Assembly: GCA_013141505.1 (NCBI GenBank)
Contig: JABFQX010000024.1
Location: 117,241-181,240, forward strand
Direction of reading: 5' to 3'
Length of the DNA stretch: 64,000 bases
Source: Methyloglobulus sp.
GTDB lineage: Bacteria; Pseudomonadota; Gammaproteobacteria; Methylococcales; Methylomonadaceae
Positions within the stretch are counted from its first letter, which is position 1. Every line of letters begins with the position of its first letter. Positions 42,190 to 50,100 of the stretch are shown piece after piece. The position numbers were made by a program, and so were the translations under genes. The notes under the pieces were generated by a model that worked only from the letters and a program-made list of their open reading frames with translations, did not search any database and was not told the origin of the DNA.

Positions 42190-43599
42190 TTACAAGCTGT
42201 AGTACATATCGTATTCGACTGGGTGTGTGCTCATACGGATACGGGTCACTTCAGCCATTTTAAGTTCAATGTAGCCGTCGATCGCATCGTTGGTGAAAAC
42301 ACCGCCACGGGTCAAGAAATCACGGTCTTTATCCAGCGCATCTAACGCTTGGTCGAAAGCGTGGCAGACTTGCGGAATGGCTTTTTCTTCTTCTGGTGGT
42401 AAATCATATAAATCTTTATCCATTGCTTCGCCAGGATGGATTTTGTTTTGGATGCCGTCTAGGCCTGCCATCATCATGGCTGCAAACGCTAAATACGGAT
42501 TTGCAGTTGAGTCAGGGAAACGCACTTCAATCCGGCGGCCTTTTGGGTTGTTGACGAAAGGGATACGGATAGACGCAGAACGGTTACGGGCAGAATAAGC
42601 CAGCATAACTGGGGCTTCAAAGCCAGGTACCAGACGTTTGTAGCTGTTGGTTGAGGCGTTGGTGAAAGCATTTAATGCTTTAGCGTGTTTGATAATGCCG
42701 CCAATATAGAATAGTGCGAGTTCAGACAAGCCACCGTAAAGATCACCAGTAAATAGGTTAACGCCGCCTTTGGCAAGTGATTGGTGGACGTGCATACCGC
42801 TGCCGTTATCGCCGACCAATGGTTTTGGCATGAAAGTCGCGGTTTTGCCATAAGCGTGGGCAATGTTGGCTACCACATATTTCAGAGTTAATACTTCATC
42901 GGCTTTTTTGACTAAGGTGCTGAATTTAACACCGATTTCGCATTGGCCTGCAGTTGCTACTTCGTGGTGGTGTACTTCAGTCACCATTCCCATCTCTTCC
43001 AGGGTGGTGCACATGGCGGAGCGCAAATCTTGGAACGAATCAACCGGTGGCACAGGGAAATAGCCTCCTTTTACACCTGGACGGTGACCAATATTGCCAT
43101 CTGCATAGACTTTTTCAGAGTTCCAGCCGGCTTCTTCTGAGTCAACTTTATAGAAAGAACCGCTCATATCAGTGCCCCAGCGTACATCGTCGAATACGAA
43201 GAATTCGTTTTCAGGGCCAAAGAATGCAGTATCGGCAATGCCGGTGGATTGTAGATAGGCTTCGGCACGCTTTGCAATGGAACGCGGGTCGCGCTCGTAA
43301 CCTTGCATGTTTTTAGGTTCGATAATATCGCAGCGTAAAATCAGGGTTTTGTCGTCGTAGAAAGGATCCAGCACTGCCGTGGATGGATCGGGCATCAAGA
43401 TCATGTCTGATTCATTTATGTGTTTCCAGCCAGCAATGGAGGAACCATCAAACATGTTACCTTCTTCAAAGGTATCTTCATCAATGCTATGAGCTGGGAA
43501 AGTGACGTGCTGCTCCTTGCCACGAGTATCGCAAAAACGAAAATCGACGTACTTTACGTCATTTTCTTTAATCATTTTTAGTACGTTTGCTGCTGACAT
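42190..43599 (-). CDS. glnA: glutamine synthetase, type I
   Basis: 469 residues. It makes glutamine from glutamate, ammonia and ATP, as a dodecamer in the cytoplasm. Signatures: [54 protein letters not shown] and [26 protein letters not shown]. The adenylylation site is Tyr398 in KDLYDLPPE, so its activity is expected to be set by GlnE. Length fits the GSI-beta type. It is divergent from the porin gene across 328 bases that hold an NtrC site and two sigma-54-like promoters. Confidence 0.98.
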   Translation of the reverse strand: MSAANVLKMIKENDVKYVDFRFCDTRGKEQHVTFPAHSIDEDTFEEGNMFDGSSIAGWKHINESDMILMPDPSTAVLDPFYDDKTLILRCDIIEPKNMQGYERDPRSIAKRAEAYLQSTGIADTAFFGPENEFFVFDDVRWGTDMSGSFYKVDSEEAGWNSEKVYADGNIGHRPGVKGGYFPVPPVDSFQDLRSAMCTTLEEMGMVTEVHHHEVATAGQCEIGVKFSTLVKKADEVLTLKYVVANIAHAYGKTATFMPKPLVGDNGSGMHVHQSLAKGGVNLFTGDLYGGLSELALFYIGGIIKHAKALNAFTNASTNSYKRLVPGFEAPVMLAYSARNRSASIRIPFVNNPKGRRIEVRFPDSTANPYLAFAAMMMAGLDGIQNKIHPGEAMDKDLYDLPPEEEKAIPQVCHAFDQALDALDKDRDFLTRGGVFTNDAIDGYIELKMAEVTRIRMSTHPVEYDMYYSL

Positions 43600-43645
43600 T
43601 TAAATGGTCTCCTTGAGATGTTGAATAGATACTGTAATTTATTCG

Positions 43646-43659
43646 GCGATAACGATACC
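43646..43659 (-). promoter_or_regulatory. possible sigma-54 promoter of glnA
   Basis: On the minus strand TGGTATCGTTATCGCC has GG and GC exactly ten bases apart (43659 to 43646), with the expected -24/-12 spacing, but the flanking match to the consensus is only moderate. The start would lie near 43635. Confidence 0.45.
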
Positions 43660-43738
43660 ATTTTTTTTGATGGCTTAGCCACTAAAAAAAACAAGCCTAG
43701 AAAAACGCCTGTAAGGGTTGCTAGGACAACTCACTATA

Positions 43739-43753
43739 GCACCATAATGGTGC
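43739..43753. promoter_or_regulatory. NtrC binding site between glnA and porin
   Basis: GCACCATAATGGTGC is a perfect 5-base-spaced dyad of the NtrC consensus. It lies about 111 bases from the presumed glnA start and 118 bases from the presumed porin start. Confidence 0.78.
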
Positions 43754-43838
43754 TTTATTTGTTTAATCTGCACAACATTAGGGCGTTATTTTTTGTGGTT
43801 TGTTGCGTAAATCCAATAAAAATAGCTTTTTTGCAACT

Positions 43839-43852
43839 GGCACAATATCTGC
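43839..43852 (+). promoter_or_regulatory. sigma-54 promoter of the porin gene
   Basis: TGGCACAATATCTGCTT has GG at 43839-43840 and GC at 43851-43852, ten bases apart. The -24 box TGGCAC is exact. The presumed start is near 43864, about 64 bases before the porin ATG. Confidence 0.72.
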
Positions 43853-43927
43853 TTCTAAATTTTATGTAAGTTTTACGACAGACTGTTTAGATGTAAAGAA
43901 TAATTTTTTAGAAAATGAGGATCAACA

Positions 43928-45298
43928 ATGAACAAGAAACTTAGTAACAACCAATTCCGCACCAAACCGCTGGTTTTAGCGGTAGCCGCTTTGTGTGCGG
44001 TTGGTTCAGGTAGTGTCTATGCTGAAGCTAAATCCTTGACAGAAGCCAGCACGTTATTGGAAGCGATGGGTGACCCGAACGAAAGCAGCTTTATGAAAGG
44101 CAACAACCTGAAAATAGGCGGCTGGCTTAATGCCGGGGTGACTTATAACGCCAATAACCCAAGCAATAATTTTAACGGCCCGGTCACTTTTGGTGATCGT
44201 TCCGCCGAACCGCAGATCAACCAGTTGAACTTGTACATACAAAAGGCAGTTGCCACAGAAGGCGATGATTGGGATGTGGGTGGTCGTTTTGACTTTATGT
44301 TCGGTACGGACTCTATCTTTACCCAGGCTTACGGTGTCCCCGCTCTCGATGTCAATACCGGGCAGGCTTTGAACAGGGGCAGTTGGGACTTGAATTTCCT
44401 CGGCAAAAATGACAACCGTTTTTATGATATTGCCTTGCCACAAGCGTATGCCGAGTTTTATGTGCCGGTCGGCAACGGCCTGAATGTCAAGGTCGGTCAC
44501 TTTTATACGCCGATTGGTTATGAAACTGTGCCTGCGCCGGATAATTTTTTCTACACCCATGCTTACACCATGCAATATGGCGAACCGTTTACCCATACCG
44601 GCATCATGGCTAATTATGCAATTGATGGCAATTGGTCGGTGATGGGCGGTGCGGTCACAGGTAGCGCGACTGGCGGCTGGGATGGCGGCTGGGATAAACA
44701 GCTGGGTAATTGGAGCGGCTTGATGGGCGCGACCTGGACAAGTGATGACAAAAATACGTCATTCAACGCCAGTGGTACTTATGGCGGCACTTCCGAACAT
44801 AGCAGCGATGATTTTGCTTTTTATAGTTTGGTGCTCAAACACAATATCACCGACAAATTCCATATGATGCTGCAACATGATCATGGTTTTGCCGACAATA
44901 TAGTTGGATTAGGTGATTCCGAGTGGTACGGAATTAACACCCATCTGACTTATGACGTACTGGATAACTTGACGGCTGGTGTGCGTGGCGAGTGGTTCCG
45001 TGATCAAAAAGGCTTTCGTGTTTGTTCACCTGGGCGCGTAGCCGCAGCGACGGATGGCAACGGCAGCAGTTATGCCACGGGCGGTCAGTTCACTTCTGGT
45101 TGTACGGCGGGCAGTTATTATGCCGTCACGGCGGGTGTCAACTGGAAACCGGTCAAATGGTTGAATGTTCGCCCGAATGTCCGTTATGACTGGGTGGATG
45201 CAAGTACGTTTGCGGGTGGCGGTTCGGCGCTTGGGCCGTTTGGTGACGGCAATGACGACCAATTCTTGTTCTCAACCGATTTCAATATTAGCTTTTGA
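43928..45298 (+). CDS. outer-membrane beta-barrel porin (OmpL-like)
   Basis: 456 residues. Signal peptide FRTKPLVLAVAALCAVGSGSVYA, cleavage near residue 33. The mature part consists of alternating beta strands ending with an aromatic-terminated strand (FLFSTDFNISF), the mark of outer-membrane barrels. Segments such as VGGRFDFMFGTDSIF, VKVGHFYTPIGYETVPAPDNFF and VRYDWVDAST match the OmpL-like putative porin group. Its sigma-54 promoter and NtrC site put it under nitrogen control, so it probably lets a nitrogen compound (ammonium, urea or similar) through the outer membrane. Solute not known. Ribosome-binding sequence GAGGAT precedes it. Confidence 0.9.
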   Translation: MNKKLSNNQFRTKPLVLAVAALCAVGSGSVYAEAKSLTEASTLLEAMGDPNESSFMKGNNLKIGGWLNAGVTYNANNPSNNFNGPVTFGDRSAEPQINQLNLYIQKAVATEGDDWDVGGRFDFMFGTDSIFTQAYGVPALDVNTGQALNRGSWDLNFLGKNDNRFYDIALPQAYAEFYVPVGNGLNVKVGHFYTPIGYETVPAPDNFFYTHAYTMQYGEPFTHTGIMANYAIDGNWSVMGGAVTGSATGGWDGGWDKQLGNWSGLMGATWTSDDKNTSFNASGTYGGTSEHSSDDFAFYSLVLKHNITDKFHMMLQHDHGFADNIVGLGDSEWYGINTHLTYDVLDNLTAGVRGEWFRDQKGFRVCSPGRVAAATDGNGSSYATGGQFTSGCTAGSYYAVTAGVNWKPVKWLNVRPNVRYDWVDASTFAGGGSALGPFGDGNDDQFLFSTDFNISF

Positions 45299-45330
45299 TT
45301 CATTAACAGCACTATCTTAGCATCAAGAAA

Positions 45331-45348
45331 ATGCGCCTAAGGGCGCAT
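45331..45348 (+). terminator. porin terminator
   Basis: ATGCGCC and GGCGCAT form a 7-bp stem with a 4-base loop, followed by TTTTTTG. It lies about 33 bases after the porin stop codon. Confidence 0.85.
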
Positions 45349-45378
45349 TTTTTGTTTATTACATGTCTATTATATATT

Positions 45379-45479
45379 CGGCCAAGTAATTGGGATCCCT
45401 TCGGCTCCGCTCAGGGTACGTTACCGTGGCGTTCCCTGAGCGAAGCCGAAGGGAAATTAAAACTTCATAAGGCCGGATC
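45379..45479. repeat. MITE-like repeat A, copy 1
   Basis: The right end GGCCGGATC (45471-45479) and CCGAAGGGAAATTAAAACTT match copies 2 and 3; the left end is degraded (GGCCAAGTAATTGG). Inner arms CCCTTCGGCTCCGCTCAGGG and CCCTGAGCGAAGCCGAAGGG form a long hairpin. Confidence 0.75.
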
Positions 45480-45605
45480 AATAAGATCCATAAAATCATC
45501 ACTATGAGATGTTCAGCTAAGTATTAAGGCATAAAGTTATGGTTTCTAAAACGAAGGTAATTTCCTGCCTCTTATTGCACCAAAAATAGACGCAAACAGC
45601 TATTT

Positions 45606-45622
45606 TGCACCAATATAATGCA
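45606..45622. promoter_or_regulatory. NtrC-like site upstream of glnK
   Basis: TGCACCAATATAATGCA resembles TGCACC-N5-GGTGCA with two mismatches in the right half. A half-site TGCACC is also present at 45576. It is about 75 bases before the sigma-54 box, close for an enhancer, but acceptable. Confidence 0.5.
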
Positions 45623-45684
45623 TTGTTAGCGTGCGGACGTTACGCCATTGCCTTAAGAACATGATTTATCGATTTAAATAATTT

Positions 45685-45698
45685 GGCACAGTCCGTGC
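45685..45698 (+). promoter_or_regulatory. sigma-54 promoter of glnK-amtB
   Basis: TTGGCACAGTCCGTGCTTT matches the -24/-12 consensus: GG at 45685-45686 and GC at 45697-45698, ten bases between them, with TGGCAC intact. The start is near 45710, about 93 bases before the glnK ATG. Confidence 0.88.
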
Positions 45699-45793
45699 TT
45701 TAACTAATACAAGCGAATCCCTTCTATATTAGAAAGGTTCCTTCTTCCCATTGAGAAAGGAATTCCAGATTCTCTTGGTTGTTAACTTGATAA

Positions 45794-46141
<348 letters not shown>

Positions 46142-46151
46142 GGGGAATGCG

Positions 46152-47564
46152 ATGAAAAAGAGATTTTCAGGATTTTGGGTTATAAGTTGTTTCTTGATCT
46201 TAATGGGTTTTTCCCAGTGGGTTGCCGCTGAAGAAGTCGTCGCGGCAGTAGTGCCTACCGTCAACAAAGGTGATACGGCGTGGATGATTGTCGCAACCGT
46301 GCTGGTTATCTTGATGGTAATCCCAGGTTTGGCATTATTTTATGGCGGTATGGTACGCGCCAAAAACATGCTGTCTGTGTTGATGCAAATATTTGTTATT
46401 TTCTCGATGATGGCGATCTTGTGGGCACTCTATGGTTACAGTGTCGCCTTTACCGAAGGTAACGCATTCTTTGGTGGTTTCAGTAAGGCGTTTCTGATTG
46501 GCATCACCCCCGATTCTATGGCAGCAACATTCAGTAAAGGTGTTTATGTGCCTGAATTTATTTATGTTGCCTTTCAGTTGACCTTTGCGGCGATAACGCC
46601 CGCCCTGATAATAGGTGCTTTTGCTGAACGGGTTAAATTCTCGGCGGTGCTGTTGTTTATGTTCATCTGGTTTACTTTCTGTTACCTGCCTATGGCGCAC
46701 ATGGTTTGGTACTGGGCAGGCCCTGATGCTTATACCGATGCTAAAGCCGGTGAAGCCGCTGCGGCGACGGCAGGATTTTTATTCCAAAAAGGCGCGCTGG
46801 ACTTTGCTGGTGGTACTGTCGTTCATATCAATGCGGGTATAGCCGGTCTGGTGGGTTGTTTGCTGATTGGTAAACGTATCGGTTTCAAGAAAGAGTCCCT
46901 TGCCCCGCACAGTGTGACTATGACTATGATTGGTGCTTCGTTACTGTGGGTGGGCTGGTTCGGTTTTAACGTGGGGTCTAACCTCGAAGCCAACGGTTTG
47001 GCTGCGTTAGTATTTGTCAATACACTACTTGCCAGTGCAGCGGCTACGTTATCTTGGACATGTTCTGAATGGTTGATGCGTGGAAAACCTAGCATGTTGG
47101 GTGGCGCTTCTGGAGCGGTCGCAGGTTTGGTGGCCATAACTCCGGCTTGCGGTTGGGCCGGGCCGATGGGTTCTATACTTCTTGGATTGGTCGTTGGAGC
47201 AATCTGCTTTTGGTCAGTTACTAGCTTGAAAGCAAAGTTAGGTTATGACGATTCCCTGGATGCGTTCGGTGTGCATGGGGTTGGTGGAATTATCGGTGCC
47301 ATAGGTACTGGTGTTGTTGCTTCGCCAAGTTTAGGTGGTACTGGGGTTTGGGATTATGTCGCCAATGGCGTTGCCGAATACAGTATGTCCGCCCAAGTTA
47401 TCAGTCAATTATGGGGTGTCGGTACTTGTATCGTCTGGTCTGCCGCGGTCTCTTTCCTCGCCTTCAAGATCGTCGATGTGTTGATCGGGTTGCGCGTCAG
47501 CGAGGAAGTTGAGCGCGAAGGTCTGGACATTTGCGAACATGGTGAGTCTGCGTACCACGATTAA
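46152..47564 (+). CDS. amtB: ammonium transporter AmtB
   Basis: 470 residues from the ATG at 46152 (MKKRFSGFWVISCF). Signal peptide followed by about eleven membrane helices. Characteristic segments: KGDTAWMIVATVLVILMVIP, GLALFYGGMVRAKNML, FCYLPMAHMVWYWAGP (first pore His), GGTVVHINAGIAGLVG, SLLWVGWFGFNVGS and DAFGVHGVGGIIGAIGTG (second pore His). It conducts ammonium across the inner membrane. It is cotranscribed with glnK under a sigma-54 promoter. A terminator-like pairing follows around 47580-47615. Confidence 0.97.
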   Translation: MKKRFSGFWVISCFLILMGFSQWVAAEEVVAAVVPTVNKGDTAWMIVATVLVILMVIPGLALFYGGMVRAKNMLSVLMQIFVIFSMMAILWALYGYSVAFTEGNAFFGGFSKAFLIGITPDSMAATFSKGVYVPEFIYVAFQLTFAAITPALIIGAFAERVKFSAVLLFMFIWFTFCYLPMAHMVWYWAGPDAYTDAKAGEAAAATAGFLFQKGALDFAGGTVVHINAGIAGLVGCLLIGKRIGFKKESLAPHSVTMTMIGASLLWVGWFGFNVGSNLEANGLAALVFVNTLLASAAATLSWTCSEWLMRGKPSMLGGASGAVAGLVAITPACGWAGPMGSILLGLVVGAICFWSVTSLKAKLGYDDSLDAFGVHGVGGIIGAIGTGVVASPSLGGTGVWDYVANGVAEYSMSAQVISQLWGVGTCIVWSAAVSFLAFKIVDVLIGLRVSEEVEREGLDICEHGESAYHD

Positions 47565-47634
47565 ACTGATTAACTACGTTTGTCCTCGATGTCGTTCTGA
47601 TATCGGGGATAAACGTAACCTCAAAATATCACTT

Positions 47635-47750
47635 TAAGGAATCTCTGAACAAGTTGATTCTATTCATGGTTCGACAAGCTCACCACGAACGGAATCAAAC
47701 ACTTACCGTTCGTCCTGAGCTTGTCGAAGGACTTGTTCAGAGATTCCTTA
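47635..47750. repeat. 116-bp MITE-like element with 20-bp perfect ends
   Basis: TAAGGAATCTCTGAACAAGT (47635-47654) is repeated as its exact reverse complement at 47731-47750. Inside is a second pair: GTTCGACAAGCTCACCACGA and the complement-like TCGTCCTGAGCTTGTCGAA. No coding capacity. It sits between amtB and the cyclase gene. Confidence 0.82.
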
Positions 47751-47848
47751 AGTGGTTATATGGTGTTTCTTACGGCTAAAAGACGATGGTTTGGATTATG
47801 ATTGAAGGGTGGTAAGCTAGCGTACCGTTAAATTCATTGCCGAACTGA

Positions 47849-50044
47849 ATGATAAACAATCGTTTTTCTCGCGCTTTAGTTATCGCACTGGTGACTGCCG
47901 GTGTCGGCTACGGTATCTTTTATAAAACTGACCTGGAAACCGCACGGGGTTTGGATGCCTTATTCAAACTTCGCGGGTCTCGTACGCCGCCTTCCGAGGT
48001 CGTGGTGGTGGCGATGGACGAAAAGTCGGATACAAAGCTGAATTTGTATTCGGATTTAACCGAATGGCGCGGGTTTCACACGCGGTTGATTCAGGAGTTA
48101 CAACGGCAAGGCGCAGCATTAATCGTTTTTGACCTCCAATTTATCGCTTCTCAACCTGACCATGATCCGGCGCTTGCGGCAGCAGTTGCTAGCGCAAGTA
48201 ATGTGCTGGTCACCGACTGCGTGCAGACCCCGACAAGCGCACGTGACCAATGTTCTAAAGCCAATAAAAAAACCTTCAGCAATACTGAAAACGGTAATCA
48301 ACCCGCACCTAGCAAAAGTTCAATTGAGTGGAAGCGAATTCCGCTTAATCGAATGTTGAGATCGGCGGTTTTGGATCATGCGCCGTTTCTGTTGTCCAAT
48401 GACGCTGAGAATACCGTGGTTCGAGAAGTATGGACTTTTTTTAATGGACTGGTTGAAGCGCCTTCATTGCCGGTGTTGACTTGGTTTTATTATCTTCAAC
48501 GCAGCGGTGCATTAAACGGTATAGCCCTGCCAAAGCATCTTTCTCTCTGGTTGGCAGAACAACGCATGCAATGCCCAACGTCTGCACGACAATTAAAAAA
48601 CAGTGGCCTTATGGAAGATAATCTTACGGAAAGTATTGAAGAAGTACTGTGCTCCGATGATACTCGCCATTTGGATTTTTACGGGCCACCAAAGACCTTT
48701 CGCATGGAATCGTACAGCGATGTGTATGAAGGAAAGGTGGGCAATCTAAGCGGGAAAGTGGTTTTTGTCGGCAAAGTATATCGTAATGATTTATCGAATC
48801 GTGAGGATAATTTTGATACACCGCTGATGACTACGCAAACGGGGCGCATGTCAGGTGTGGAAATTATGGCGACGCAATTTGCCAATTTGCTTGAAGGTCG
48901 GCTTATTACCGTGCCAGCGTGGCACAGCTTGATATTGTTGGTTTTTTGCTTGCTTGTGGGCTTAGTACTTACCCAGTTTGCGGGATTTACCGGCATTATC
49001 ATAAGTGCCTTGTTAAGTGGTGCTTATGTTGGTTTGGCTGTGTGGTGTTTTAGTAGCTATGGCGCATGGTTGCCAATCGCCGTGCCGATATTGATCCAAT
49101 TGCCTTTGGCTTGGTTAATTGCTTTACTGTGGTCGCGGCGTGATTTGTTAAAAGAAAGAAAGTGCATTCTGGCTTTTGTTCATCGGGTGTTTCCACAATG
49201 GATGCCAATACCGACATCGTCAAAGGAATGGTTTCCAGAAATCAATGACGAGACTCAGGCGCGGTCAGAGCGTGATGTCCTGGGAATTTGTCTCGCCACC
49301 GATATTGAAGGTTATACGACGGTTGCCGCCCAACACACCGCCCACGAAATGTGGGAATTATTGAATGCCTATTATCAAGTGCTTGGCTATCCGGTCGCTT
49401 CCCATAAAGGCATTATTGCTGATGTAACCGGCGATGCGATGATGGCAGTGTGGATTGATTTGCCCGCAGCCAAAAAACGGCTTGGCGCGTGTTTGGCTGC
49501 TCTGGAAATGGCACTGGCGGTAGAGAAATTCAACGAAACAGCCACGACTGGCTGCTGCTTGCCTACACGGATTGGTTTACATGAGGGCGATATGACTTTG
49601 GGCAGGTTGGATGCAGGGGAGGGTAGTCATTATCGGGCGATTGGCGATACTGTCAGCACGGCTTCCCGAATTCAAGGCGTAAACAAATATTTAGGCACCC
49701 GAATATTGGCATCATCAGGCGTTGTCACTGGGCTTGATGATGTTGTTTATCGGCCTGTGGGCCGTTTTCGCCTGATCGGTCGTGCCGAACCTATTGAGTT
49801 GATGGAAATAGTTGGCTTAAAAGCAGATATTGACATGACGGTATATACGTTGCACCAGCAATTTGCCCTCGGTTTAAACGCATTCGAGCAAGGTCAATGG
49901 GAGGTCGCCGCAAGCCATTTTCAGATATTGTTAAATCAATATGGCGATGATGCCCCCAGTTTGTTTTATTTGGCTATTGCTTTGAAATATACTAAAAATC
50001 CCCCCGCAGATTGGGAAGGTGTTGTTACGCTGACAGGCAAATAG
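47849..50044 (+). CDS. CHASE2-domain adenylate/guanylate cyclase
   Basis: 731 residues. After an N-terminal membrane helix (about residues 8-24), a CHASE2 extracytoplasmic sensor follows: RGLDALFKLRGSRTPPSEVV, VVAMDEKSD and FDLQFIASQPD, up to about 350. Three membrane helices follow (LILLVFCLLVGLVLTQFAGF and next, to about 430). The cytoplasmic class III cyclase domain has both metal Asp residues, D485 in ATDIEGYTTVA and D529 in DVTGDAMMAVW, and the substrate segment FRLIGRAEPIELM. A TPR-like tail ends the protein. It makes cyclic nucleotide in response to a periplasmic signal; which nucleotide is not evident. Confidence 0.92.
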   Translation: MINNRFSRALVIALVTAGVGYGIFYKTDLETARGLDALFKLRGSRTPPSEVVVVAMDEKSDTKLNLYSDLTEWRGFHTRLIQELQRQGAALIVFDLQFIASQPDHDPALAAAVASASNVLVTDCVQTPTSARDQCSKANKKTFSNTENGNQPAPSKSSIEWKRIPLNRMLRSAVLDHAPFLLSNDAENTVVREVWTFFNGLVEAPSLPVLTWFYYLQRSGALNGIALPKHLSLWLAEQRMQCPTSARQLKNSGLMEDNLTESIEEVLCSDDTRHLDFYGPPKTFRMESYSDVYEGKVGNLSGKVVFVGKVYRNDLSNREDNFDTPLMTTQTGRMSGVEIMATQFANLLEGRLITVPAWHSLILLVFCLLVGLVLTQFAGFTGIIISALLSGAYVGLAVWCFSSYGAWLPIAVPILIQLPLAWLIALLWSRRDLLKERKCILAFVHRVFPQWMPIPTSSKEWFPEINDETQARSERDVLGICLATDIEGYTTVAAQHTAHEMWELLNAYYQVLGYPVASHKGIIADVTGDAMMAVWIDLPAAKKRLGACLAALEMALAVEKFNETATTGCCLPTRIGLHEGDMTLGRLDAGEGSHYRAIGDTVSTASRIQGVNKYLGTRILASSGVVTGLDDVVYRPVGRFRLIGRAEPIELMEIVGLKADIDMTVYTLHQQFALGLNAFEQGQWEVAASHFQILLNQYGDDAPSLFYLAIALKYTKNPPADWEGVVTLTGK

Positions 50045-50100
50045 ATAGGGAAATAATATGCTTTTTCCATGCACGCCAAGCCTGCATAGGGTTATTCAGA

